A stretch of 64,000 nt of DNA, from contig NC_135263.1 in the NCBI RefSeq assembly GCF_964204865.1, positions 14,615,426-14,679,425 of the forward strand. Reading direction: 5' to 3'. Below, piece after piece: positions 12,447 to 24,159 of the stretch (positions within the stretch are counted from its first letter, which is position 1; each line of letters starts with the position of its first letter). The notes beneath the pieces are model-generated. The model did not search any database. It was not told the origin of the DNA and saw nothing but the letters and a program-made list of their open reading frames with translations. This DNA is from Styela clava. Taxonomy: Eukaryota; Chordata; Ascidiacea; Stolidobranchia; Styelidae. A program made the position numbers and the translations under genes.

Positions 12447-13890
12447 TATATTTAATTTTTTACTTTTATTGTACATAATATAATTCAATAAACTAAAAAT
12501 TGATGAATTGTATGCCGAGGCGATCAACACCTCGTCCTCAAACACTGATGGAATGGACATATGAAAAATGAAATTGGATTTTTTATCTTATGATTGCTCG
12601 AATGGTTATATACTTTTGGTTATATTTTATTATATTATCCCATTAAAAAAAATATATATATTCAAGTTGTTGTGCACATGGAAATATTACAGATTACAAA
12701 ACAAAATAGAGGAACAATCAATTGAGTGGGAAGGCCCTAGGACCGGTTCAGCACTCGAAAGCACATTGACAGTAAGATTTTAAATTAACTTTAAAGCTCC
12801 CATGAGTAGATGTAGTCTAGTAGAGAGCCGCTTTGTGCTACGATTGTTCAGCATAAAAAAGAGTAATTTGTAAATGTTCTTATTGGTACCCAATACAGTA
12901 ATGATTTGTCAAGGAATGTAAATTTTGATAAGAGATATGTGTATTTTAGGATCATAAAAAAGTTGCAGTGTGAGGATTTATGCTGTGTGATCAAAGCAGT
13001 AAGCAAGAATATAAATTGACTGATGGGTGATTGAAATTGTGACGTCTGTATGAAAAAAAGAAATTAAACACACATATTTCAACTTCAATTAATTAGTGTT
13101 TTATGATGGAGTTCTACTGATCTTGATAATTTTTTCCCAAACTCATTCTGTCATTGTATACGAAGTCACCAGCTGCATATTACAACATAAGAGGTGTTTT
13201 GCGTTTGCCATAATAATCCATTTTGCTTGATTTCAGGCTGGTATTAATAACCTTTTTCACATAAATTGGATACCTATTATTGCTATTATCTAAACATGGC
13301 TTCAACATATATATATATTTATAATTTTAGATGTGCCAAAAAGTTTTGAATTTTTTTGTCGAGTGTTTTTAAATTATTGATTTGTGATCAATAGCAATAA
13401 CTTTTTTGCTACTGGAAAATCCACCACATTTATTGAATGCATTAATATTTCTCCTGGAACCGTTACATTTTATTAATTCCAATTTGTTTTGTGGGGTATT
13501 TACATTTTTGTTTCAAATAATACTTTGTCGAAATGGCTGTTATACTTATATATAAACACATACATGCTTAGATGGTAACCAAGGTTCAATCGTTGTGGGC
13601 AATTTATTTCAAAATATCGTAACTAAAATATACATTTTTGCAGACGTCTCGAAACTCCCTTTTGAAGAATGATTTGCTGTCACCAGATGGGGTTTTGGCA
13701 TGGAAACACATCTAGAGGGAATTTATGAAAATATGTCTAAAAAAGCATTTGAAACAGCCATGTAAACTAACAGACCAGCATGTTTAACTCAATAGCTTGA
13801 TAAAAATGTCTGTTAAATATTAAGCACAGGTATAGCACAAAGAATTGTTTTGGGTATTAATTCATTTGTATTTTCCTATTAGATCTATCT
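12447..13890. other. LINE 3' UTR remnant and AT-rich non-coding DNA
   Basis: The first ~100 bases may be 3' UTR of the retrotransposon (AATAAA near 12487). The remainder is AT-rich with no recognised gene or element. Confidence 0.4.
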
Positions 13891-14897
13891 TCTATTGAGT
13901 ATTTAAATACTTGGATCATGAATATTATTTCTGAAATTACCAACAGTATTCAGGTCATTAATAACAGATGAACAGGGGAAATTTTTCTTTGTAGGTTCTT
14001 CCTGCATCTGTTGCTAGGATTTCGGAGATGTCTGAATTTGAAGCAACGCCAAGTTTTGCAAACTGCAAAATATCTTTTTTGACATATGCAACAGCACTAC
14101 TGACGTGGCTTCCCTCAAAAACGGAAATCTACTACTACTCTCTGAAACATCTGGAGACAAAAGACTGCAGTAGATCAGCAAAAATTTCATAAAATTATTT
14201 TACACACTGGAAGTCTACAACAGGTGATTAGCTTGATTAGGATTTTTTAACAAAATAAATGCTATACAGCTACATGCAACACATTCTGTAGTCATATTTA
14301 AAAAACAACAACATTTCATTGCTTCTCCAGCGTATGAAGGGCTTCAAATACTGGTACCTTCAACATGTGATATACCATATTAGACCAAGCATCTGTCAAA
14401 CCCCCCTTTAAGTGTGAGATAAAAGTCTTCTAAATTGTTCTACTATATCATACATATAAATTTTTCGTGGCGTGAAACACTTTTTAGAGTTAGACCATCG
14501 GGACTATTATAAACTAACATTTGCGATCAGACCTGCTAGGTGTTTTGGTCTAACTTGTCAATTAAAAATTTCAGACCCCCCCCCCCCTTCAAAATCTTCA
14601 GCTATGCCCTTAGGGCCTCACCCTAAATATTGAATGAATCGCCAAAAGATTTTCAGTTTAAAAGATTAATGTTTTGCAGGTCGCGGGGCTGGGAATCCAT
14701 CGGTGCTCCAGTTGATTGAAAAGCAGCAAAGAAAAAGAAATATGTAGCAATGTCCACGTGATAGAACCTAAATTGCCTTTTTACTCCAGCTAAGAACCAC
14801 TCCCAAAGCCTTAAACAACATCAATACCACTATTAATATAACTTGATATTCAGTGTTTATTCACATTAGTAATTAAAATAATTGAGAAAAAAACTTG

Positions 14898-15120
14898 GGT
14901 ACTCCAGAAATATGTGTACCAAGATGACGGACAACGGAACATAGTATGTGTACCAGGTTAGGCCATACTTTTAGGTACAAATACTACGAAACTCACTTGT
15001 TTAGTCCCTGAACTCGTAATAGAACTAAAATAAGGACATTTTGGCCTAACCCTAACGTGGTACACATACTACGTTCCGACTTCCGGTGTCCTCCTTTCTT
15101 GGCATACTTCAGGAGTACGG
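14898..15120. mobile_element. MITE family M1, 223-bp copy
   Basis: Imperfect palindrome with ends GGTACTCCAGAA and CCGTACTCCTGAAG (right end on minus strand). Inner arms GGAACATAGTATGTGTACC and GGAACGTAGTATGTGTACC read on opposite strands. Flanked by AAACTTG on both sides (14891-14897 and 15121-15127; the eighth base differs). Exactly the same length as the copy at 45820-46042. It lies within the decayed hAT element. Confidence 0.85.
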
Positions 15121-15479
15121 AAACTTGACTGTAATCACATACATCTTAATCTTCGTTCTAGCTGCTGTGTTTCTTCAATTGGTTTCGTATTCCATGAGTC
15201 CTATTGTCCATCTTGTTGTTATTATTTTGGCTGCAGTACTTTGCGTATACATTTGCTCAAATTTTTTAAATACTTTCTCAAGTAGTGTTGTTACATCTTG
15301 ACATTCAGTTACATTATTTAATAGGTATTCGCTCATGAATGATTTGAAAATATTTTTCTTTTACATCAAGTGTCGGATGTTCAATGATGTGATGATGGAA
15401 ATAAATTGCAGCTGCTTGCATGTGTTGAGATAGCCTTTGTATAATCATTGACTCTTAAAAAAGTTATTTATAGATTGGT

Positions 15480-15673
15480 TTGATTAATTTCTTGAGCAGA
15501 GCCTTGTGTTTCTGGGTTGCATTATTAACAGAAATTGCTGCTCTACCTATGCATTCTAGATTGTTGTCACATTCACAAAAGCTGCAGTGCGCAAATCACT
15601 GGCCCTTCGTTTCGTTCGACGCCGTTGAATTCATTCTCATAATCATCACAGCAAATATTTTACGTTTACTCAT
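15480..15673 (-). pseudogene. hAT transposase N-terminus, BED-type zinc finger (broken)
   Basis: Read from an ATG at 15673 the frame begins MSKRKIFAVM and runs 25 codons to a TGA at 15596-15598. Beyond the stop the same frame continues with HCSFCECD...IGRAAIS...ATQKHK, a C-x2-C ... H-type arrangement with the G-R-A spacing of BED fingers in hAT transposases. The second histidine position reads N rather than H, another sign of decay. The start lies about 200 bases inside the hAT terminus, as expected. Not functional. Confidence 0.55.
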
Positions 15674-15875
15674 TTTATCTCTTATGAAGTTCCAGATCTA
15701 AACTAAATTCAAAGTTTAATTTTCTGGTATATTCATTTATAAGGTTAAAAATAAGGACACACGTCAAAATAAGGATGTTTCTTAGAAATAAGGACAAAAC
15801 CTTTCCTAAAACAAAGACCTTCAAAATAAGTACAAATTCTAAAAATAAGGACGTTGTGGCAGCCCTGATTATAGG

Positions 15876-16479
15876 TCAAGTGGAGAAAAAAATTCTGTGA
15901 AAGCTACAATACTTGAGATGGAGTGAGACCAAAATGCTGTGCTACTGAGCGTTTTTTTTATATAAAGTGCGAAGTATTCATTTTCGTCACCACTTTACCT
16001 ACATCTGACTGACATTTTTTGCAATGCATCGCATTTTTGATGCCTTGCTTTCTTTCGACAAGGAAGTTGTCACATCATCCTGGTGATTTGCAAGACAGAC
16101 TGTGTCTTCATTTTCACAAATATTTGTTCATTTTTATCGAATTTCTTCGTCCTTCAGCAAATATTTCGATCACTCATCAATGAACAGGGCTAGTTTTCGA
16201 GCTGTGATGCAGGAGCGTCGTCGTCGTTAAGCATCTAGTCTGAACAAAACCAACCGTGACGTTCGCCACTTGGTAGTATATATTTACGGTTTAACTGCAG
16301 TAATAAAAAATTAGTGTAGAAATAGCTGCAATAGACTAGGCTAAAATTCTTCACCGGTACTTTTACAAAACAGATTGTTGAATGCTATGAATCAGAATAA
16401 TGGTTTGAAGCAAAATACCCCATTTTACAGGCGCCAACTCGCAAAACCACTCTTTAAATAAGCACCGAAAATTTTGCGA
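15876..16479. other. Non-coding spacer before A3
   Basis: No gene, RNA or element boundary recognised. Confidence 0.4.
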
Positions 16480-18420
16480 TGGTGAAGTATAGGAAGAAAT
16501 TGCTTTTTTTCAGCAATGAATTCCGCATAATTAAATAATTTTGTTCCCGACGACTCAAGTTGTATTGTGTAGAGTTTGAGGAGCTCATCAATATAATAAA
16601 ATCTCGTGCCACCTGAGAGGAAAGACATGTGAATAAGGTTTGAAAAGGGTATATTTTTCGATTTTTCATCTATTCCGATATATGCAAAATGGGCTCTTTT
16701 TAGCAATGAATTCCGCATAATTATAAAATTTTGTTCCCGACGACTCAAGTTGTATTGTGTAGAGCTCAAGAAGCTTAATAATATAAAATAATAAAATCTC
16801 GTGCCACTTGAGCGGAAAGACATGTGAGTAATGTTTGAAAAGTGCATAATTTTACGATTTCTCACCTAAGACGATATAGGCGAAATAGGCTTTTTTCAGC
16901 AATGAATTCCGCATAATTATATAATTTTGTTCCCGACGACTCAAGTTGTATTGTGTAGAGTTTGAGGAGCTCATCAATATAAAATAATAAAATCTCGTGC
17001 CACTTGAGCGGAAAGACATGTGAATAAGGTTTGAAAAGTGTATATTTTTCGATTTTTCATCTATTCCGATATATGCAAAATGGGCTCTTTTTAGCAATGA
17101 TTTCCGCATAATTATAAAATTTTGTTCCCGACGACTCAAGTTGTATTGTGTAGAGTTCAAGAAGCTTAATAATATAAAATAATAAAATCTCGTGCCACTT
17201 GGGCGGAAAGACATGTGAGTAATGTTTGAAAAGTGCATAATTTTACGTTTTCTCACCTATGACGATATAGGCGAAATAGGCTTTTTTCAGCAATGAATTC
17301 CGCATAATTATATAATTTTGTTCCCGACGACTCAAGTTGTATTGTGTAGAGTTTGAGGAGCTCATCAATATAAAATAATAAAATCTCGTGCCACTTGAGC
17401 GGAAAAACATGTGAATAAGGTTTGAAAAGTGTATATTTTTTGATTTTTCACTCATTCCGATATATGCAAAATGGGCTCTTTTCAGCAATGAATTCCGCAT
17501 AATTATAAAATTTTGTTCCCGACGACTCAAGTTGTATTGTGTAGAGTTTGAGAAGCTCATAAATATAAAATAATAAAATCTCGTGCCACTTGAGCGGAAA
17601 GACATGTGAGTAATGTTTGAAAAGTTCATAGTTTTACTATTTCTCACCTATGACGATATAGGCGAAATAGGCTTTTTTCAGCAATGAATTCCGCATAATT
17701 ATATAATTTTGTTCCCGACGACTCAAGTTGTATTGTGTAGAGTTTGAGGAGCTAATTAATATAAAATAATAAAATCGTGTGCCACTTGAGCGGAAAGACA
17801 TGTGAATAAGGTTTGAAAAGTGTATATTTTTTCAATTTTTCACCTATTCCGATATATGCAAAATGGGCTCTTTTTAGCAATGGATTCCGCATAATTATAA
17901 AATTTTGTTCCCGACGACTCAAATTGTATTGTGTAGAGTTAAAGAACCTTATCAATTTAAATTAATAAAATTTTGTGCCACTTGAGCGGAAAGACATGTG
18001 AATAAGGTTTGAAAAGTGTATATTTTTTATATTTTCACCTATTCCGATATATGCAAAATGGGCTCTTTTTAGCAATGGATTCCGCATGAATATAAAATTT
18101 TGTTCCCGACGACTCAAGTTGTATTGTGTAGAGTTTAAGAACCTCATCAATATAAAATAATAAAATCCCATGCCACTTGAGCGGAAAGACATGTGAATAA
18201 TGTTTGAAAAGTGTATATTTTTTGATTTTACACCTATTCCGATATATGCAAAATGGGCTCTTTTCAGCAATGGATTCCGCATAATTATAGAATTTTGTTC
18301 CCGACGACTCAAGTTGTATTGTGTAGATTTAAAGAAGTTTATCAATATCTAATAATAAAATCTCGCGCGACTTGGGCGAAAATACATGTGACTAAAGTTT
18401 GAAAAGTGTATGTTTTACGA
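16480..18420 (-). repeat. Satellite A array A3, dimeric higher-order repeat
   Basis: About ten units of a satellite A variant (TTTTGTTCCCGACGACTC replaces the A1/A2 form). In the left two thirds, two unit types alternate: one with ACGATATAGGCGAAATAGGC, the other with CCGATATATGCAAAATGGGC. This gives a ~391-bp dimer repeated about three times. Right of ~17750 only the second type is used. Open frames up to 134-146 residues exist because 391 bp is nearly a multiple of three; they restart every dimer and are not genes. Same orientation as A2. Confidence 0.92.
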
Positions 18421-18433
18421 TATTTACTTTTAA

Positions 18434-18788
18434 AGGATAGGATAGGATAGGATTTTACATATTTATCCCGGGGGAGAGGAAAGCCGATAAGACGGCTTAT
18501 CCATATGGCGAATCACGGCCTCTCGTCCGGTTACCATTCCAAGTCGGGTATATGGGATTAGTTTTACTGTATTGTGTGTTTTCGGAAGCATGGACTTGGT
18601 GGTGGAGGAAGCCGTAACCGACCAGCGGTTACGTGAACCACCCAACGACGGCGAGGAGTCCAGCAATCCTCTCGCACATAACCATCCCTGCATGGGATTC
18701 GAACCTGCGAACCCACGCAGAGTAATTAGAGGTGCGGTGGCGAGCGTATTCCTAACGCTTAGCCCGTTGAGCCACACCGCCGCGCCAA
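18434..18788 (-). mobile_element. tRNA-derived SINE, full-length copy
   Basis: Read on the minus strand it begins GGCGCGGCGGTGTGGC. Pol III box A is TGGCTCAACGG (plus 18764-18774) and box B GGTTCGAATCC (plus 18695-18705), both matching consensus. A ~250-bp unrelated body follows and ends in a repeated ATCCT tail (plus GGATA repeats at 18434-18452). Three further copies lie at 5039-5316, 47770-48001 and 53496-53640. It sits precisely between the last A3 unit and the shared right flank, so it inserted at or near that junction. Internal promoter elements look intact. Confidence 0.9.
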
Positions 18789-19120
18789 AGTAAAGTAATT
18801 ACTCGTGCTGTATTTTTTTTGTTTCATACTCATGTTTATAAGTTGTTGTTTTTACTTCTTATTTTACATTTTTCTGGCACGCTCTTATTATTTCAATTCA
18901 CAGAAATAACGAATATAACTTTGTTTTTGCATTTTTCTTTTATTCGCTTCCTTATTGCGTATGGGAATTCAGTCCAGCCTCCGATTCCGACGTGATATTT
19001 GAACTTTTCGCTTGGTTGCACACAAAGGTCACCGTGAGAGTCACTTCCACAGAGATATATAAATATTTCCAGTTCAGTGGTCACTTCACAGTGGTTTCCG
19101 TGTACCACTGTGAAGCTAGT
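18789..19120 (+). repeat. Satellite right flank, copy 2 (after A3)
   Basis: Homologous to 10858-11555 (after A2) and, at its end, to 32640-32745 (after B2). Shared words include CTCGTGCTGTATT, ATAAGTTGTTG, TTCGCTTGGTTGC, CACAAAGGTCACCGTG and TTCACAGTGGTTTCCGTGT. It ends in a perfect palindrome. A ~30-bp stretch before the palindrome (ATATATAAATATTTCC) is not in the other copies. Confidence 0.75.
19084..19115. repeat. Perfect palindrome at the end of the A3 flank
   Basis: CTTCACAGTGGT (19084-19095), loop TTCCGTGT, ACCACTGTGAAG (19104-19115): twelve perfectly paired bases. CTAG follows immediately. The left arm and loop recur at 11537 and 32717. A terminal hairpin plus CTRR is a Helitron-like trait, but the usual ~10-bp gap before CTRR is missing. 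Confidence 0.8.
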
Positions 19121-19700
19121 AGCAAACCTTCTTCTAATTTTGCGCAGCGGTGCGTTAAATCTCGTTTTTGTGCTCATTGAAGCGCGATATTGCAGTTTTG
19201 TGCTTATTGAAGGGCGTTGGTGTAAATCATGGGCGAGTCCTAAATTCCACACTGAGAATAACACTTAGTTTACAGATACAGAAGAAATACATTGCGATAA
19301 GCAGTAAATTCAAATATATTTACGGCAACTTGCGAATGAGTGGAGATCATCCCGGCGGTTCGATCGACTTTGGCGTTTCATTTGTTAAATTACATTGGCG
19401 AAAAGTTTATATACTCGCCTGATAAAATGGGAACAGGAAAGATCCGTTGACAAAATGTTGGATTACGTATTCATATGTGTTATAAAAAAAATAAAACAAA
19501 AATAATGAAACTAGTCTTCCATGTCATCTGCATATGTTTAAGTATTTACTACTAATTAAAAGTTATGATTCTTTTACATGACATTTTGGGGTAATAGTTC
19601 TCATGACCGCAAACCTTTATACTGGGGTGTTAGATGGCACTCCAAGGAGAGAAATTATTAATTTCAACCGATCCAATGTTGAGGTCTAAATCATATGACC
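19121..19700. other. Non-coding spacer
   Basis: Contains a short near-duplication (TTTGTGCTCATTGAAGCGCG / TTTGTGCTTATTGAAGGGCG near 19170 and 19200). No gene recognised. Confidence 0.45.
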
Positions 19701-19708
19701 ATCTAGAC

Positions 19709-20440
19709 CAGTGGTTCTTAACCTTTTTTGCATATTTTACCCCTTCATCAAACAGGATTACAAAATTTACCCCTAAAACATCATTAATTAAAAGTTATCA
19801 AGTAAAGTATAAAGGGCCCTAACTGTAGACGCGAAGCCTTTTTTTACTCTCTTTTTTAATCCATATTCGCTTCTGTATTGAAAAAAGGACCGGTTTTTAC
19901 TTAATCATGCTAAGTGCTGTTTTAGTTGGACAGGTTTCATGATACTATTTGAAAAGATTTCCATGCACAGAAGATACGTATACGTAAACTCAAAATCTAA
20001 ATATTCGTCCTGATCAGGGGCGCAGCCAAGATTTTAAAGAAAGGGGGGAGGGGATCGAAATCTAAAAATCTCATTCACTGTTGAAACAGTGGTCGCGATT
20101 ACGCGCTCGTTAAAAGAACCGTCTCCCCTCCAATCCCTGAGAATTTCTGTGCTATTTTTAGTAGCATTTTGTTTCAACAACTTTTAGTGTGCTATTTTGG
20201 GGACAACATTTAATGGAATGGTTAAAATAACAAAGAACACCACTTAATTGAAGGTGTTGGTTTTCGGTTTCGTTTGAAATATAAGACTACTGTTAATAAT
20301 ACGATAACACTGATTTATCGCAACATAACGAGCCGTGGTTTATGTATGTTCATAATCATTTTTTACAATAACCAAATTTACCCCCAAGAACGAAGAAATT
20401 TACCCCCAGGGGTAAATTTACCCCAGGTTAAGAAGTGCTG
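19709..20440. mobile_element. hAT-like non-autonomous element, 732 bp
   Basis: Left end CAGTGGTTCTTAACCTTTTT; right end on the minus strand CAGCACTTCTTAACCTGGGG; both match the common hAT terminus. Perfect 8-bp target duplication ATCTAGAC at 19701-19708 and 20441-20448. Subterminal AATTTACCCC repeats flank the interior. A second element end, CAGGGGCGCAGCCAAGATTT at 20015, suggests a nested insertion related to the one at 25115. Confidence 0.9.
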
Positions 20441-20835
20441 ATCTAGACTTAATTTACTAAACACTAAGATACCGTTGGAAAATCGTCTATGAAAATTTAC
20501 ACGGTTCCCCATTTGCATGTGCTTATTTTCCTCAAGTGTTAATCCAACAATGAGATGGACAAATGAATGACTTAGAATGCTTCAAAGCCTAGTAAATTAT
20601 TAAAAAATTTGATTGCCGTACACGAGTTATTACTTCGTATGAAATTGTGTATTGTATGACGTAACAATGGTTGAATTTCATTATTATATCTTGGTTATTT
20701 CAGAATTTTCACATGCATTTTGTGGTATATAGGCAGTAATCAGAGCGTAAAGGAGTTATTGTTATTTCAATATGTCTCGATTACGTGAATTCAAAAGTTG
20801 GTTTATTTTACGTCTTATGACGTATAATATCCAAG
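20441..20835. other. Non-coding spacer before B1
   Basis: No gene or repeat boundary seen. The flank that follows A2, A3 and B2 is not present here in inverted form. Confidence 0.4.
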
Positions 20836-23800
20836 CAGCATGCCCTTCCGCTCAATAGTTGTCAAGTTTCAATATTTAATAGAAAAAAGGGCTAACTGAA
20901 GTATTTCTCGCAACTTGGACAAAGCTTTTCGAATTTTAGAATTTAGAGTATTCTCACAGCGAAAATGGATTCATTTGTTAAAATCACATATGTCAAAAAA
21001 TGGTAAAGATTACCATTTACAAATCCAAGCAGCCAAAAAGAGGGTAAAATTACCATTTTCAAATCCTAATACAAAGCCATTCCGCCCAAGAGGCACGAGA
21101 TTCAACTATTCAATAATTAAGAGGGTTACCTTAAGTTTTTCATACAACTCGAAACAATCCCTGCAAAATTTTAGAAATTCGAGTATTGTCACAGACAAAA
21201 TGCCCTTATGTCAAAATACTTATAGCGAAAAAATCTGATTTAGCCAAATTTCAAAGCCTAGCAGCACACTCTTCCGCCCAAGAGGCATCCGATTTGATTA
21301 TTTATTATTAAAGATGTTTATCTGAAGTTTTTCACACAACTCGAACCTAAGCCTTGTTTTTATTAGAATCTAGGGTATTATCGAAGCGAAAATGGCCTTA
21401 TTTGGAAAAATTACTTATAGCGAAAAAAGCTGATTCAATCAAATTTCAAAGCCTAGCAGCACACCCTTCCGCCCAAGAGGCATCCGATTTGATTATTTAT
21501 TATTAAAGGTGTTTATCTGAAGTTTTTCACACAGTTCGAACCTAAGCCTTGTTTTTATTAGAATCTAGGGTATTATCGAAGCGAAAATGGCCTTATTTGG
21601 AAAAATTACTTATAGCGAAAAAAGCTGATTTAGCCAAATTTCAAAGCCTAGCAGCACACCCTTCCGCCCAAGAGGCATCCGATTTGATTATTTATTATTA
21701 AAGATGTTTATCTGAAGTTTTTCACACAACTCGAAGCTAAGCCTTATTTTTATTAGAATCTAGGGTATTATCGAAGCGAAAATGGCCCATTTTTGAAAAA
21801 TTACTTATAGCGGAAAAAGCTGATTCAATCAAATTTCAAAGCCTAGCAGCACACCCTTCCGCCCAAGAGGCATCCGATTTGATTATTTATTATTAAAGAG
21901 GTTTATCTGAAGTTTTTCACACAACTCGAACCTAAGCCTTGTTTTTATTAGAATCTAGGGTATTATCGAAGCGAAAATTGCCCATTTTGGAAAAATTACG
22001 TATAGCGAAAAAAGCTGATTCAAACAAATTTCAAACCCTAGCGGCACACCCTTCCGCCCAAGAGGCATCCGATTTGATTATTTATTATTAAAGATGTTTA
22101 TCTGAAGTTTTTCACACAGTTCGAACCTAAGCCTTGTTTTTATTAGAATCTAGGGTATTATCGAAGCGAAAATGGCCTTATTTGGAAAAATTACTTATAG
22201 CCAAAAAAGCTGATTTAGCCAAATTTCAAAGCCTAGCAGCACACCCTTCCGCCCAAGAGGCATCCGATTTGATTATTTATTATTAAAGATGTTTATCTGA
22301 AGTTTTTCACACAACTCGAACCTAAGCCTTGTTTTTATTAGAATCTAGGGTATTATCGAAGCGAAAATGGCCCATTTTTGAAAAATTACGTATAGCGAAA
22401 AAGGCTGATTTAGCCAAATTTCAAAGCCTAGCAGCACACCCTTCCGCCCAAGAGGCATCCGATTTGATTATTTATTATTAAAGATGTTTATCTGAAGTTT
22501 TTCACACATCTTGAACCTAAGCCTTGTTTTTATTAGAATCTAGGGTATTATCGAAGCGAAAATGGCCTTATTTGGAAAAATTACTTATAGCGAAAAAAGC
22601 TGATTTAGCCAAATTTCAAAGCCTAGCAGCACACCCTTCCGCCCAAGAGGCATCCGATTTGATTATTTATTATTAAAGAGGTTTATCTGAAGTTTTTCAC
22701 ACAACTCGAACCTAAGCCTTGTTTTTATTAGAATCTAGGGTATTATCGAAGCGAAAATGGCCCATTTTTGAAAAATTACTTATAGCGAAAAAAGCTGATT
22801 CAATCAAATTTCAAAGCCTAGCAGCACACCCTTCCGCCCAAGAGGCATCCGATTTGATTATTTATTATTAAAGATGTTTATCTGAAGTTTTTCACACAAC
22901 TCGAACCTAAGCCTTGTTTTTACTAGAATCTAGGGTATTATCGAAGCGAAAATGGCCCATTTTGAAAAAATTACGTATAGCGAAAAAAGCTGATTCAATC
23001 AAATTTCAAAGCCTAGCAGCACACCCTTCCGCCCAAGAGGCATCCGATTTGATTATTTATTATTAAAGATGTTGATCTGAAGTTTTTCACACAGTTCGAA
23101 CCTAAGCCTTGTTTTTATTAGAATCTAGGGTATTATCGAAGCGAAAATGGCCCATTTTTGAAAAATTACTTATAGCGAAAAAAGCTGATTCAATCAAATT
23201 TCAAAGCCTAGCAGCACACCCTTCCGCCCAAGAGGCATCCGATTTGATTATTTATTATTAAAGATGTTTATCTGAAGTTTTTCACACAACTCGAACCTAA
23301 GCCTTGTTTTTATTAGAATCTAGGGTATTATCGAAGCGAAAATGGCCCATTTTGAAAAAATTACGTATAGCGAAAAAAGCTGATTCAATCAAATTTCAAA
23401 GCCTAGCAGCACACCCTTCCGCCCAAGAGGCATCCGATTTGATTATTTATTATTAAAGATGTTGATCTGAAGTTTTTCACACAGTTCGAACCTAAGCCTT
23501 GTTTTTATTAGAATCTAGGGTATTATCGAAGCGAAAATGGCCCATTTTTGAAAAATTACTTATAGCGAAAAAAGCTGATTCAATCAAATTTCAAAGCCTA
23601 GCAGCACACCCTTCCGCCCAAGAGGCATCCGATTTGATTATTTACTATTAAAGATGTTTATCTGAAGTTTTTCACACAGTTCGAACCTAAGCCTTGTTTT
23701 TATTAGAATCTAGGGTATTATCGAAGCGAAAATGGCCTTATTTGGAAAAATTACTTATAGCGAAAAAAGCTGATTTAACCAAATTTCAAAGCCTAGCAGC

Positions 23801-23962
23801 ACACCCTTCCGCCCAAGAGGCATCCGATTTGATTATTTATTATTAAAGAGGTTTATCTAAAGTTTTTCACACATCTTGAACCTAAGCCTTATTGTTTTTA
23901 CAATCTAGGGTATTCTCGAAGCGAAAATGGCTTTTTTTGGAAAAATTACGTATAGCGAATCT
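20836..23962 (+). repeat. Satellite B array B1 (195-bp unit, + orientation)
   Basis: The landmark CTTCCGCCCAAGAGGCATCC recurs at 22051, 22246, 22441, 22636, 22831, 23026, 23221, 23416, 23611 and 23806, exactly 195 bp apart. Units are nearly identical and differ in a few linked variants (CCTTATTTGG versus CCCATTTTTG; TTTAGCC versus TTCAATC). The first units (20836-21240) are much more diverged and the last (23870-23962) partly so, as expected if homogenisation works mainly in the interior. Confidence 0.95.
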
Positions 23963-24159
23963 TTCCCCCCGATGTAATCAATTGCTATGAATACCTTATT
24001 CGAAGTTTAATAGTTTAAATTGTATTATAGAAATTAAATATGTATGATTCTGAACACATCAAAGCATTTGTTAAATATGCGATATTACGACACTGCAATA
24101 TAAAACACAAGAAGTAACATTGTCTTGAAAAGTATCCTTCAGACTTCATGTTGCAAAAT
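23963..24159. other. Short spacer between B1 and core module
   Basis: Starts with a CCCCCC run at the array end and is then AT-rich. Nothing recognised. Confidence 0.4.

Larger units (their letters stand above)
13900..15875 (-). mobile_element. Decayed hAT transposon (minus strand)
   Basis: The right end reads, on the minus strand, CAGGGCTGCCACAACG followed by AAGGAC/GTCCTTATTTT subrepeats, a typical hAT terminus, at about 15870. Downstream in that orientation is a BED-type zinc-finger start (separate entry). Further in-frame protein-like sequence occurs at 15120-15300 (LEKVFKKFEQMYTQ) and near 14020-14160 (SSAVAYVKKDILQFAKLG). A MITE at 14898-15120 splits it. The opposite terminus is not found, so the left limit is approximate. 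Confidence 0.5.

Noticed and set aside
15086..15301. Hydrophobic 71-residue plus-strand frame resembling membrane segments
   Set aside because: It starts inside a MITE end and lies antisense to decayed hAT coding sequence; the hydrophobicity is that of the reverse of a charged, A-rich coding strand.
16425..18345. Open frames of 104-146 residues on the minus strand across A3, and similar ones in A1 and A2
   Set aside because: They repeat the translated satellite unit and arise because the ~391-bp dimer is nearly in frame. No domain, no independent coding signal.
18572..18793. Overlapping 73- and 104-residue frames on both strands, and a tRNA gene at 18695-18774
   Set aside because: Both lie in the SINE. 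The tRNA-like head supplies pol III boxes but does not fold into a complete tRNA and leads into the SINE body.
19084..19119. Firm call of a Helitron 3' end
   Set aside because: Hairpin and CTAG are present, but the normal gap between them is missing, no 5' TC end was fixed and no Rep/helicase sequence is visible.
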